A stretch of DNA of 64,000 nt, from NCBI GenBank assembly GCA_917880885.1, contig OU862920.1, forward strand, positions 42,939,019 through 43,003,018, in the 5' to 3' direction. The translations under genes and the position numbers were made by a program. This DNA is from Limnephilus marmoratus. Lineage: Eukaryota; Arthropoda; Insecta; Trichoptera; Limnephilidae. The notes below the pieces were generated by a model. The model did not search any database. It was not told the origin of the DNA and saw only the letters and a program-made list of their open reading frames with translations. Positions 43,258 through 54,299 of this stretch are shown here, piece by piece. Every line of letters starts with the position of its first letter. Positions within the stretch are counted from its first letter, which is position 1.

Positions 43258-43420
43258 GTAGGGCGCAATGGCGGAATAGGTAAACGCACGTCTCGGATAG
43301 ACGAGAGGTTCTGGGATCGAGTCCCAGTTGCAAATATTATCTTTTTCTGGTTTTATGTGTCTTGTTCTCTTTCATGATTTCGTTTAGATTATTATTATTA
43401 TCTTCTTCAAAAGGGAATAA
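43258..43420 (+). mobile_element. SINE head and start of body, facing away from its neighbour
   Basis: GCGCAATGGCGGAATAGGTA (A-box region) and GGTTCTGGGATCGAGTCCCA (B box), followed by TTTCTGGTTTTATGTGTCTT then GTTCTCTTTCATGATTTCG. This mirrors the SINE at 42548-42990, so the two heads are back to back about 270 bp apart. CGTC...GACG gives only a 4-bp anticodon-type stem, so it is not a true tRNA gene. Confidence 0.5.
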
Positions 43421-43486
43421 CCTTCAAAAGTTATAAAAAGAGAGTTTTTCTTTTAAAAATTGAATATTATATATTACTAGCAGACC

Positions 43487-44002
43487 CGGCCACACGTTGC
43501 TGTGGCTAACGAAACACAACGCCATTACCCAACCTTTATAAAATCCACACCACCCGCTTGCAAGCTGCCCGCTGCCCGCTGCCTGAATTGAATATTTGAA
43601 TTTGTCGGCTTTTCTCTACTATAATAAGCATGTATTATACGTATAATCTAATTAACTCGCCACTAATTATACAATGCTTGCAATGCAACACTGGATATTT
43701 GAAAAGGGAAAATCAAATACCTACTTACTCTAGAACATCTATTTTCCAATTTCTTCCGTAGAACGAATTTCAAAAGTGACTATAGTACGGCCCGCCGCGC
43801 CAGCCGTTTTAAATCGCACAAAAATATGTTTTCTTTGAATTTTTCGGCTTTTCTCTAATATAATTTACATGTATTATACATATAAACATTCCTCTTCAAT
43901 CACTCTATCTATTGGTGAAAACTGTATGAAAATCCGTTGCGTAGTTTAGAAGATTAACGCGCACGTACATTTTGAGCGACTTCATTTTATACTATGTAAT
44001 GA
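43487..44002 (-). mobile_element. Helitron-like element, family A/B composite, both termini
   Basis: On the minus strand it starts TCATTACATAGTATAAAATG after an A and ends GGCCGGGTCTGCTAG before a T. The first half is subfamily B (GGGCCGTACTATAGTCACTT) and the second half family A (TTTATAAAGGTTGGGTAATG). At 516 bp this is the longest A-type copy and may show the parental arrangement. Confidence 0.65.
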
Positions 44003-45100
44003 TGATGATGATAATGATGATTTAAAATGAGTTAATTGTGAAATAAACCATTAATCAAATAGAATGTTTGATTTCGAAGAAAAAAAAATAACGTAAAAAA
44101 AGTCACTGCAAACCAAAACTTCATTTACATTTTTTTACTCACTAAAGTAAATAAGTCAAGTGCGTCCATTCACTCTGTACACATTGGCGACATCAGTTTT
44201 CTTTCACTTTCTAGGGATATATTTTTTCAACTGTCGGATACAGTAAGATTATGGAACCCCCCCCCCCCCCTCCCACAACAATAATATATGTATAGAAGTT
44301 TTTCCAAGATGCGCAGCTTGTTGTGATTTTTAATTACTTTGCAGAGTAGGTACTGGCACAAGCACGGTGCATTGTGAGAGTTGTTGTGTAATTTATTAAT
44401 ATTTTTTTCTCACAATTATAACTGCCTGCACCCCGCGGCAAGAAAACTACGGAATCTGACTGCGCTTTGCGAGGATCTAAAACCAATGTTTCATGTTTAA
44501 GACTTTTATTGACTTGAAAAATTAAAAATAATTACTAGGCTTAGCATACTTTCTTTGCCACTGGGCTAAAAGGACGAGGAAAAGAATGAGACCGTGAAGA
44601 GGAAAGTTGGAAAGTACTTGAATGTTGATATTTGTTTAAATTTATACCCAGGGTTCCAACCAATTATGGATTTAAAAATTACCATAAAAAATTAGATTAC
44701 GATCAAAAAGTTATCTCATTTGTTCAACAGATGTCTCTAATAGAATAATTTTTTTTGACTCTCCCTCCCTCAACAGACAAGGAAGTACATTTATAAACGG
44801 GCTTGCGCTAGTAAAAACACTTCACTTCTTACAAAAAACTTGCACTGAGAATTTATAATACCACTGAACCCTTGTCCGTTGGGTGGGGAAAAGTTATTGT
44901 CGTCAGTTGTAATTATTCAATCATAACAATAAAAAAAGCGAAGAATTTAAGTTATAAAAAAAGTGCTGCATTTATAAAAAACCAGTCTAACAGATTTCTC
45001 CTGCGTGAAGACCTAAACATTTTACAATATTTTTATTCGTATCTTGTCATTTAACATTTTTGTTGTTTTGAAGGACAAATGTGCAAAATTTAATCAATCT
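44003..45100. other. Unassigned stretch
   Basis: It includes a C-run at 44257-44270. Plus-strand open frames at 44872-45054 and 45044-45271 look fortuitous. No gene. Confidence 0.3.
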
Positions 45101-45163
45101 ATCAATCTATCTATCTATCTACCTATCTCTCTACCTATCTATCTATCTATCTATCTATCTGTC
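45101..45163 (+). repeat. CTAT/CTAC microsatellite
   Basis: Imperfect ATCT tetranucleotide run directly before the Helitron-like copy starting at 45165; a similar CTTCTAT run precedes the copy at 12797. Confidence 0.85.
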
Positions 45164-45164
45164 T

Positions 45165-45425
45165 TCTATATAAACAAAAAACAATCGCCGAAATTTACGC
45201 ATAACTTACGAACGAATGCACCAAATTGGATTTTTTTTGTGTTCGTTATTATCAGGACAAGGTTTGTATAAAATTACTGGAGAACTCTGGCATTATTAAA
45301 GTTGTTTATTATAAGAGCTGTTTGAAAACTGAATGTATAGAATGCGGGAGGGGGGAAGGGAGTTCATCCAGAGAGAAACAATTTCTTTATTAAATGGCAT
45401 AGCAACGCATGCCGGGAACCAGATA
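45165..45425 (+). mobile_element. Helitron-like element, family D, internally deleted
   Basis: It starts TCTATATAAACAAAAAACAA, shares TGTTCGTTATTATCAGGACA and GAGCTGTTTGAAAACTGAAT with 12797-13306, and ends GCATGCCGGGAACCAG with the CTAG mutated. The purine tract is nearly all deleted. Confidence 0.55.
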
Positions 45426-45550
45426 TTATTATAGGAATTTATCTATGTATTATACAGCCGGATAGGGAAAAGTTGATAATTACTAAAATTTGACATACAA
45501 TAACATATTAGTATATAATTAAATTAATGATTTATGTCTCTTTTACATTA

Positions 45551-45708
45551 GGGAACGTACCCATACTACGTGACACGTTTAGGGGGGGGGGGGGTCTTCA
45601 AAATGTCACGCTTGGTACAAATGAGCAGCGGCGGGCTTTTAGGTTTTGGTCACCGGGGGGGGGGGTTAAATTTTCAAAAAGTTGGTCACGTAGTATGGGT
45701 ACGTTCCC
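45551..45708. mobile_element. Harbinger-type MITE with TTA target duplication
   Basis: Ends GGGAACGTACCCATACTACG and its complement, flanked by TTA at 45548-45550 and 45709-45711. Internal G-runs of about 14 and 11 lie at the same places as in 15194-15349. 158 bp, no coding capacity. Confidence 0.75.
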
Positions 45709-45714
45709 TTATAT

Positions 45715-46430
45715 CCAAACAGGAGGTATGTAATCTTTGGGGACGCTGTGTGGAAGGTATTTTTAGAAAAGGAATCGGACGAAGTTTTGCGAAGGAAAAA
45801 AGTTATGAAGGGTGGGTAGGAGTCATGCTAGACTAGTAGATCAAAATTTCTCCCTCAACCGGTCTCTCCCGATACAGCAGACGTGTACGCCGCCAAGACC
45901 CAGCTCACCCAGACCCGCCAAGACAAGCTCCCTTGTAGAAAAGTAGTTCCCCTTAGAGCATGTGTCATCTTTGGGGATGCTGTGTGTAGAGTATTTTTAG
46001 AAAAGAAAGCAGAGGAATTTCAGAGAAGGAAAATAGTATAAGAGGTGGATACAGCACAAGTATATGCCGCCAAAACCCAGACATGCTCCATAAAAGAGGC
46101 CCTGATGAAAACATTGCCCCTTAGTGCATATGTCATCTTTGGGGATGCTGTGTGAAGAGTATTTTTCGAAAATGAAGCAGAGGAAGTTCAAAGAAGGAAA
46201 ATAGTACAAGAGGTGGATAGGGATTTAGGAATCAGTGTGTCCAGCAGTAACGGACGTACTAATCCTCCCTACTACAGAGCAAGGCGATAATCCGAGAGAG
46301 TACTCCTGAAGATATCAAAAGGTCTCCGGCAAAAACTCCGGCCTACCAGGCAGTTGTTGAGCAACCATACTAAGTCACCAAACATACTAACCACTTGGGG
46401 TGACCTGTGTGGTGTTATCTAATAAATCTA
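45715..46430 (-). repeat. Family E copy with tandemly repeated tail block
   Basis: The block TGTCATCTTTGGGGATGCTG, TGTGxAGAGTATTTTT, then GAAGTTC and AAGAAGGAAAATAG occurs three times, starting at about 45728, 45965 and 46130. It is followed by the rest of family E (ACCACTTGGGGTGACCTGTG). This is local tandem growth of one end of the retroposon. Confidence 0.55.
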
Positions 46431-47300
46431 TCAAATTGTAACTATATCAAATATCAAACAGAAAATGTTTCGGAAATTCTTCAGAATCGATTTCATAACA
46501 CAATAAAACCCCAGTTACAGATCGCGGTACTTAAACTTGTTATTCGAAGTAAAGTAGAGACGAAAGCTTCTCTGAATTCTCAGTATTTTAATAAGATTCG
46601 GTTTCATTATTTACCATACTTCTTCAAACAATATTAATTGTTTTTCCGATTTCAAATGAAATTCAATTCGAAACATTATTGATTCCTGAAAACAGATTCA
46701 CCGACAACTCAATTTTTCTTTCTTTAGATTTCTTAACATCGATGACGGTTCACTTGTTTAATATTGAATTTCACTTTAATGTTAAGTTAATTGTTTCTAA
46801 TATTATAATTTATTTATTCGGTACCGTAATTCATGTTCGTTGTTTTATACCAGCGCTGATCCGTCAAAAATTACTGGATGATCTGAATTCTTGCAAAATC
46901 CGTTCCATTTCCAAAATGACCTATACAATTTTCTGTTAAAAATATCATACTTATTACATATGTGGCTACCTAGGCTCTTTATTGCTTGTCTGAATTCTAA
47001 ATCAGTTCTAATTTTGAAAAGGACACTTGGCGAAGTGAAAAAATTTGCGTAAAATTTAAATGAGCTTTTTCAATGGTTCTTTGATATCTTCAACAATAAT
47101 ATATATTTTTTAATTGAAACTTTTAACAGGGTTACAATTTTATAACATAATATAATATCAATATTTCAATCACTCTCCTAATAAAGCAGCTGCTTGTGTT
47201 TAGGAGAAGACAACTAAATATTTTTTACATCTGTTTAAATTAAAACGAAAAAATATTAGTGATTTTATGAGAAAATATGGATAAAAGTAATAAAAATATA
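46431..47300. other. Unassigned stretch
   Basis: AT-rich. Plus-strand frames of 76 and 86 codons (46407-46637, 46679-46939) have no recognised content. Confidence 0.3.
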
Positions 47301-47304
47301 GGTT

Positions 47305-47645
47305 AGTTTTTTTTTTACATGAGCTCCACACAGGAGGCCCTGAGGAAAATAATTTCCCTCAGGGCCTATGTCATCTTTGGGGATGCTGTGTGGAGGGTTT
47401 TTTTTAAGGAAAGGAAGTGAGGAGAGTTCTAGGAAGGAAAAGGGTTTAAGGAGTGGGTAGGAATCTGGGGTTCAGTGTCTCCTGGTCATCCACCTCCAAG
47501 ACTTAGGCAAACCTCAACCCATGAACCCGGGCACCCCTGCTAAATCACCAAACGCAGCGAACCACTTGGGGTGACCTATGGCAGAGGTGTTGGTCATCCA
47601 ATAAAGGTTCCCGGGGCGGCGGTACCCATTCTCGCCTCCCAAATT
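47305..47645 (-). mobile_element. Family E retroposon copy
   Basis: A T-run (47309-47318), then ACATGAGCTCCACACAGGAG, TCTTTGGGGATGCTGTGTGG and GGTTCCCGGGGCGGCGGTAC near the right. This is a minus-strand retroposon with its poly(A) at the left. The right end abuts a LINE fragment. Confidence 0.6.
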
Positions 47646-48062
47646 ATTAATAAAATATATTACGCTTTGGTTCAATCAACTTTACAATATGCTATCATTA
47701 GCTGGAGATCCGCATACAAAACTAATCTTTCCCCAATTGAAGTTGTGCAGATGCTAATAATTAAAATTATATTTAAAAAACCTTCTGACTACCCAACGGA
47801 TCAATTATTTAAGGAATTCCAAGTACCTTCATTCAAAGATTTGTACAATAGAAATGCAATGATTCAAATTATAAAAGAAAAAGAAAAGTATCAATTTATA
47901 ACTGAAAACCGTACAAGACATAAATATATTTTTTCATGCCCAAAATTAAACACTTCCTTCGCACAAAATTTTTATACTTATCGAGAAAGACTTATTTTCA
48001 ACCGACTGAAACCGGATGAAATTAGAAAAATTTCTGATAAAATCCAATTAATAAACATTGTT
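47646..48062 (+). pseudogene. Jockey-like LINE C-terminal fragment
   Basis: An uninterrupted reading of about 140 codons begins KIYYALVQSTLQYAIISWRS and continues AYKTNLSPIEVVQMLIIKII, PTDQLFKEFQVPSFKDLYNR and so on. This is the region after the RT thumb in jockey/CR1-type elements (LYYALxQSxLxYxI..W). RT motifs are missing upstream, where family E lies. The frame ends inside the Helitron-like 3' end at 48063, so the LINE end is replaced. Its RT region may correspond to the relics at 8465 and 10505. Confidence 0.75.
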
Positions 48063-48134
48063 AAGGATTTTATAAAGATTGGGTAATGGCGTTATGTTTC
48101 GTTAGCCACAGCAACGTGTGGCCGGGTCTGCTAG
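48063..48134 (+). mobile_element. Helitron-like family A, 3' end only
   Basis: ATTTTATAAAGATTGGGTAA through GGCCGGGTCTGCTAG (48131-48134) then T. It is joined directly to the LINE fragment on its left and to a nearly complete family A copy on its right. Confidence 0.6.
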
Positions 48135-48408
48135 TTACATTGTATAAAATGAAGTCGCTCAAAATGTATGTGCGCATAGATCTTTTAAACTACGCAACGG
48201 ATTTTCACTCGGGTTTCACCAATAGATAGAGTGATTTAAGAGGAAGGTTTATATGTATAATACATGCTTATTATGGTAGAGAAAAGCCGAGAAATTCATA
48301 TATGTATTCAATTCTGGCTAGCGGCAAGCGGGTGGTGTGGATTTTATGAATTTTGGGTAATGGCGTTGTGTTTCGATAACCACAGCAACGTGTGGCCGGG
48401 TCTGCTAG
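48135..48408 (+). mobile_element. Helitron-like family A, nearly complete
   Basis: It starts TTACATTGTATAAAATGAAG (start eroded) and ends GGCCGGGTCTGCTAG before T at 48409. The hairpin region CCACAGCAACGTGTGG is retained. It forms a head-to-tail tandem with the piece at 48063. Confidence 0.65.
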
Positions 48409-48595
48409 TAATACTAATAAAATATTAAACATTTTTACACGAAAAGTTCCTTAAAACGTGGAGATTTTGAAAAATGTATTTAATTTTTCACTTGTACTAT
48501 GTGAAATCTCCTCCGAAGTTACCACTCTTTACCTGGACACCTTTTATAAATATATGGTCATTGTTAGAGACCAATTTCACGGATCGAAACATCGA

Positions 48596-49108
48596 TTATT
48601 TTTTCTCGCAAGAGTGCCTCTTTTTGTACAGTGGGGAATTAAGGCGCCACATGGTTGGGCGGTTAAGGAAGGGATTTATTAATGTGGGTGTTGAAGACCC
48701 CCGGATTATATGAAATCGGAAAAATTCATGGCAGTTGCTCTTTCCACATACGAGCCTACCCAACAAAAACGTGACGAAGAAACGATCTGTTCTCATGAAG
48801 CCAAAATCAACTGTGAACGGGTGTTCCGTTCTTGTCCGTCCAATTAACACATGTGCACCGGGGATCAATGGTGCTAGTTTCTTAACACAGGCTCTATTAA
48901 ATACCTGTAGAACAGACTCAGCAAGCACGCCTACATTGTGTCTGTGCATTCGAGATAGCAATCGGTCTATTAACAACGGATTGCCGGTGTTCAGGCAGAC
49001 AGAATTTTGCTCAGAATCAAGTAGGCTCGTCAAGTATTTTGGGGCTCCAGCCCAGAAGTGGTTCCCAAATTCGTTTATTGGCCATACTTGAAATTTGTAC
49101 AATTTCAT
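48596..49108 (-). pseudogene. LINE C-terminal region (170-codon open frame)
   Basis: The minus strand reads KLYKFQVWPINEFGNHFWAG, APKYLTSLLDSEQN, RLLSRMHRHNVGVLAESVLQ and EHPFTVDFGFMRTDRFFVTF. The order SQV.P..E...H.WAGAPKY...LLDS.Q and then HRxNVG..., LxPxIP, and a HPF.VD...RT..F..TF block is that of non-LTR retrotransposon C-termini common in insects. Upstream RT is absent. Related codons may continue in a shifted frame to about 49180 (VPAIVQADEIVQISSMANKR). The frame is open but the protein is truncated, so I call it a relic. Confidence 0.7.
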
Positions 49109-49184
49109 CAGCTTGCACTATTGCGGGAACTGTTAGCCCTGCACAAGACTCCATAATTATCGGTGCCACAGTCCTGTTGACTAA

Positions 49185-49450
49185 AAATCAGTGTTCATAT
49201 CACACGCGGTAGAAATGAAACCTTCAAAAAAACTAAAATAGACAAGAATGGGGAGGCTACGAAGCAATGCACAAAGAGGAGAGCTATAGGATACCAAGCA
49301 CCGCACAAAGAGGAGACCAATTATACTATCTCATTCTCTCTAAGGTTAAATCCTACAGATGTATGAGTTTGCATCTTTTTAGTGTAGCTATTTTTCATTT
49401 CATCGAGTTTCAAATCGCAACGGTGCTAACGAAGTTTTCGCTTCAAAAAT
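49185..49450 (+). mobile_element. MITE-like family H
   Basis: It starts ATCACACGCGGTAGAAATGA and ends GCTAACGAAGTTTTCGCTTC, with two CGAAGCAxxGCACAAAGAGG blocks. Confidence 0.6.
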
Positions 49451-49734
49451 CATCCTGAAAAATACGCAATATTGAGAGTACACAAGAGTTTATTGTTGAT
49501 TCTATCTCAGCTTCAATCTATGTCTATAAAGCTATTATATTTATTATACTTGGTTTAAAGAGATTGTTTACAGACGAATGAGAACATCCAATTATGAAAA
49601 AGCTCAGTTGAGAGGTGCATAACAAAGGAAAAGCATTTAAAATATCTACAAAATGATAGAGAAAGAAAAAAGGAAAACAGTAAAAGATAATAAAAGCAAG
49701 TAGAAGAGTAAACAAGAGAATTGCAGAAGAGTGG

Positions 49735-49770
49735 TGTGTTATGTAACATGATATCATGTTACATTACACA
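49735..49770. repeat. 36-base palindrome
   Basis: ATGTAACATGAT/ATCATGTTACAT (49741-49764) is a perfect 24-base palindrome. The flanks TGTGTT and TACACA extend it to 36 bases with one mismatched pair. Confidence 0.9.
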
Positions 49771-52160
49771 TCGTGGATTACTTCAATAACACAATTAATA
49801 AAACCACATGGAAGTTAACAGTTACAGTCATTGTTTGAGTTTCTGAAATCCACCGCTGCCAGCTGTTGCTATTTGAATAAAGTTTCAGTTTAGCAGAGTT
49901 TTGTTTGAATTGTTGCTCCCCTACATGGTACTTATCACCAATCGGAATTTGCTTTAAAATTTCAATCGCGATGCAAGAGAAGCTAATCTGGTCATGACTT
50001 ATATATAGATAAAAATGTACAAAAACGTAATTTGTCATTAACGGTCGGCTTTACTCAAATAAATGCAGATAGACAATTAGTTCCCACACCTCGTCAACAG
50101 AGTCTGTAAACCTGTGCGCAGGATCCAAGAAAAGGTGCAGAAATCATAAATGTGAAGGAAAAGCTCCTAAACTTGTTGGAATCTCATTTTTTTCGGATAT
50201 GCAATGTCTCCATTGCCTCCAATGGCTGCGCCATCTTTAAAGCACTCCGGAATTCGGGATAATTTCGCTATGTGGATCATTTTTCAAACGGGAGGTAATC
50301 AGTTAAAGTGTAATCCATACCAATTTGAAAATAATCAAATGTAAAACTTTCACAACGGGCCTTTGAACTTCCACGCCCCCCAGACAACCAACGAAATTAA
50401 TTCATTCATCAAATGAGTACAACCTCAAGAGTCGCGTCTAGGACTTCTGGGTTCGCTTCCTAGATGTGGCCATATCTTTTTCGAAGATTCCCTTCGGAAT
50501 GAAAATGACGGATTGTAACTAAATGGCAATAGCTCGATTGGTAGCGACTCCGGTCCTGGTAAGACAAGAGGATCTATAGCGGGTGCGACCGTTAGATTTG
50601 TTGATATTATCTTCTGCAATGATTAATTAAATGAAATTTTCATTTAGAATCTCGGTATTTTAAAATATTTTATGACATTTCACCCGAAGTATACGAAATT
50701 TCTCTACCTTTGGGCATGCCAGACACGCCCGCGATGCACTTCTATCAGTTTATCTTTTCGGTGGTTGAAATATTTTCGCGCGTACAATTTCAAAGCAAAG
50801 AGTTTGATCGCGGAAATCGGAAAACCGCGGCCTTCCCACGCAGAAGGGTATGACGTTTCCACTCTAAACCCTATTGAAAGCACCCAACACCTACAGATAC
50901 CCACCATTAGTTACATTTCACCCACCATCAGGTACATTTCAAATTTAAGAGGGTATTACCAGAGAAAACCAGAAATATGTCATTTTTAAATCAGATTTTA
51001 GACGTATCATTGACTCTTTTCCACAAAAAAATTATAAATGGATTTCGAAAGATTGTTCTTTTATCTAGCATTTACATGTTTTAAATTTTGAGAAAATATG
51101 TTTATTTTTAGTATAATAAGGTTATACCATAGGTCGTTGGCAGATTTGTTAAATTTTCAAAAAAGATTTTGTATTATATCACACCCATTTCAAATCATAT
51201 AATCGTGCAGTAAAATAAATCAATACATTATCTGGGTATCGAATTTTTTTGAATTTTAATTACACTTTAAATAAAATCTTTATAAAATATATGCGTACAT
51301 GTGTTTCATGACGAAAATTGGTCCGTTTGTGTATTTATTTGCGCACTTACACACTAATATATTTCAGATTTTTTTAACATTCTTATTTAACTTAGACATT
51401 ATTGAAAAATGTTAAATACATACTTATAATCTAAAAATAATTACAAAAAGTACATTATTTTAATAGTTTTATCATCACGCCTTTCAGCATTTTTGAATGT
51501 AGGTATAAATTAAAGCAAGTTTAGAATGAAATAAAATCGATATTGAGTTATAATTTTTTAAATCTGGTACGGAGAATAATTAATCTTTCTCATTGTAACC
51601 TCTCTGCACGATCGTAAGAACAACTTTCGACAAAATGTGGATTTTCGGCCGCTGGCTGATTAAACGCTCTTAATAGTCCACTTAGAAGCAAAGCTTTTAT
51701 ATTTAGTGTTTTGATTTGCTCATTTTATTTAAAAAATATTATTTATTTATTTGACGTGACTTTTTCTTAGGAGTACCTATCTTTATCAAGAACAAGCAGA
51801 ACCATCCGGCGTTGCCCGGGTTTCATTCGGGAAAAGTGGATTGGTTGGTTTTCGGAAATATCACGTAGACAGTGACCTTCCTCATGTTTTGTAGTGGTGT
51901 TAAAAATGTCATCAATCAATTAATTAAGATGAAGCCCGGGCTTTATGCAGAATTTTTTGAAATCTGAAGTTGGCAGTAATTTTTCTCTTATCTTGAGCCT
52001 CAAAAGTGCAAAATTTGATTTAATATGTCAAAATACTGCTTTAAACGGTATGAAATGGGGTGGTTTTTTGAAATTTCACAAACAGGGATTTTAGTCAAGT
52101 ATATAAAATTTCATCACCCTTGAAATACTCGTAGAAATGTAGATTTGTATACAATTCAAA
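49771..52160. other. Mostly unassigned 2.4 kb
   Basis: Holds a stray CGGTCGGCTTTACTCAAATA (50043-50062) identical to an arm of the 32.4 kb palindromic element. There are two weak tRNA-like heads: GGTTCGCTTCCTAGATGTGG near 50450 on one strand and AATAGCTCGATTGGTAGCGA near 50527 on the other. A moderately GC-rich patch at 50704-50907 has a 67-codon minus frame (VETSYPSAWEGRGFPISAIK; KLYARKYFNHRKDKLIEVHR) that I do not recognise. No splice-supported gene. Confidence 0.3.
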
Positions 52161-52164
52161 TCCA

Positions 52165-52475
52165 CGTGAAAATGAAATTTACAACAGCGTGGCAGGCCGG
52201 ATCGGGAGAGACTGATTGAGAGAGATCTTTTGAAGTCTCCGGCAGGACTCTCTCGGAACATTGCCTTGCACCATAGTGGAAAGGATGGATTCATTCGTCC
52301 GTCACTCCTGGACATACTGACCCCCAGATTCCTACCCACCCCTCATACATTTTTCCTTCTCAAAACTACCTCTCCTTCCTTCTCCTAAAAATACTCTCTA
52401 CACAGCATCCCCAAAGATGACATAGGCCTCGAGTGGAATTATTTTCCTTTGGATCTCCTGTGTGGAACTAATGTA
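52165..52475 (+). mobile_element. Family E retroposon copy, 5' truncated
   Basis: It contains GGCCGGATCGGGAGAGACTG, CTCTACACAGCATCCCCAAA and CTCCTGTGTGGAACTAATGT then an A-run. The family F copy begins immediately after the A-run. Confidence 0.6.
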
Positions 52476-52477
52476 AA

Positions 52478-52855
52478 AAAAACGAGTGTGTTTTAGACTA
52501 CACGTCTGAAGTAAAACTTTTTTAGCTCCATCTATATGATAGGAAGAGAGAAAGAAACTGTGCGTGCTCTCTGCTCTCTCTTGCTCCTACAGTGTGATAC
52601 AGACAATAGGCCTGCACTGTGTCTTATATATACGAAACGTAACTGGCTATGAGAGAAAGAGAGAAAGAAAATGTGTGCTCTCACCTGTCTCTCTTGCCCC
52701 TACAGTAATATACGAAACGTAACACTCTCCCTTTCTATCTTCACTAACTTATATCTCCGTCTCAACTACGTTCGCCTCGCTTTTCGTAACGCTCTCGTCA
52801 CGCATTCACCAGCTCACTCCCCAATCAAGCGTGCATAAAGAAGTTTTACTTCAAA
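52478..52855 (+). mobile_element. MITE-like family F, long form
   Basis: It begins ACGAGTGTGTTTTAGACTAC and GAAGTAAAACTTT, and ends GAAGTTTTACTTCAAAAATG. It carries the duplicated GAGAGAAAGAAA...TCTCTCTTGC interior. Confidence 0.65.
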
Positions 52856-52859
52856 AATG

Positions 52860-53378
52860 GTGTTTAAAATTTAAATAGATCTGACAATGGCTTTTATTAA
52901 ACACTCTTTAAATAAACAAAATGCGAAATTAATTTTTAAAATTTCATATTATTTTTAACATTCACTGCAACTAATAATTTATTCAAATTATTAATCTTGT
53001 TTGCAATATTCATGGAGCACGTTGTTCAGTTAAATCCTGTAAAGTCCAACACAATTTCGTGCGTGGGCGAAAATAAATTAAATTTTTTCCATTGGTTGGT
53101 CGACACATGTGTCTACTATTATAATTCTCGAATTGGTTTCAATAATTAATGATTTATGCTAAAGTCTCTGTTAATTCTGCTATTGTCTTTCTCATTTCAT
53201 GTAAATAGTGAACCAGAGCGTATCATCAGTTTATTCCAATTCATAAAACACTGAGTTCATAACGTGATGTCTCTTCGATGAATTTATTTAAATTCTAACG
53301 CAGATCAGTGAAAAAAGAATTCGTAGAACCCTGTTTAATATTTAAAAAAATAATTTTAACTGAATTTCATAATATTAA
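52860..53378. other. Unassigned stretch
   Basis: AT-rich, no feature recognised. Confidence 0.3.
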
Positions 53379-53380
53379 TA

Positions 53381-54296
53381 TTAGGTCCTTACATATGAAA
53401 TTGGCGTTTTGCCGTACTGACAACTTTTATCCCAAATATCTTCTCTTTGGTTAGGAATTCCAAATTCAAATTTATACAGCTATTTACTCATGTATTTGTG
53501 TTTCAAAAATTATAATTCGTTTGTTTTTTCCTTAATTGTTTATTTTCTTTGCATCACTTAGTTTACAAAATGGAAAACTTGAAATATCGCGTTATTTATA
53601 GTACGAGTTCCACCGTGGCACCAGTGCTGCAGAAACGGCTCGAATGATTAATGATGTGTATGGCGACGGTGCCGCAAAAGAAAACACAGTGCGTTTTTGG
53701 TTCCAACGTTTTCGTTCTGGAAATTTCGACCTGCAGAACAAGCCCCGTGGACGGCCGGAGAAAAAAGTTGATAATGAAGAATTGAAGGCTATTGTGGAAG
53801 CGGATCCATCGCAAACCATATCCGAGGCTTCAGGCTGCGGTGTTAGTGATAAAACTGTTTTAATCCACTTGAATCAAATTGGGAAGGTGAAAAAGCTTAA
53901 AAGTTGGGGTACCTCACGAATTGAGTGAAGCAAATCAACAAACTCGCTTTAGAACGCTAGACCACACACTGCACAACAGACGGCTACCAAATTAGAAGAG
54001 CTTCAATTGGAATGTCTAAGACATCCACCGTACTCTCCGGACCAGATTACCATTTTTTTCGAAATTTGGATAACTTCTTGCAAGGGAAAAAATTCAACTC
54101 CGATGGGGCAGTCCAAACCGCCTTCAAAGATTTTATTGATGCCTTTTATTTGGGATCGATGAACTACCTATGAGATGGCAAAAGTGCGTAGATAGCAATG
54201 GTACATACTTTGATTAAATAAATATATTATATTAAAAAAAATATATACTTTATGTTCCTACCATGCAAAACGCCAATTTCATATGTAAGGACCTAA
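53381..54296 (+). mobile_element. Mariner element, internally deleted, intact ends
   Basis: Perfect 32-base inverted ends beginning TTAGGTCCTTACATATGAAA then TTGGCGTTTTGC, flanked by the TA dinucleotide at 53379-53380 and 54297-54298. At 916 bp it is about 0.4 kb shorter than typical mariners, owing to a deletion in the transposase gene. The ends are perfect, so transposase supplied elsewhere could still act on it. Confidence 0.9.
53570..54213 (+). pseudogene. Mariner transposase, deleted and frameshifted
   Basis: The start is ATG at 53570 (MENLKYRVIY), then a one-base frameshift near 53600. The open part reads AAETARMINDVYGDGAAKEN, TVRFWFQRFRSGNFDLQNKP and RGRPEKKVDNEELKAIVEAD, the N-terminal helix-turn-helix DNA-binding region. 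After SWGTSRIE (about 53928) the sequence jumps to remnants of the C-terminal part: the HPPYSPD word (with the catalytic D/D34D-type Asp region) and FLQGKKFNSDGAVQTAFKDF. The central catalytic segment is missing. A complete member has about 345 residues. Not functional. Confidence 0.85.
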
Positions 54297-54299
54297 TAT

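Noticed and set aside
43262..43330. tRNA gene
   Set aside because: A and B box words are present but the anticodon stem is only four pairs, position 33 is not T, and it continues into a SINE body.
45997..46209. 70-codon minus-strand frame with a repeated YYFPSLxFLCF
   Set aside because: The shadow of the threefold tandem block in family E.
47571..48086. 171-codon gene starting MTYGRGVGHPI
   Set aside because: The start lies in family E, the middle in a LINE fragment and the end in a Helitron-like element; it is a chance fusion of three repeats.
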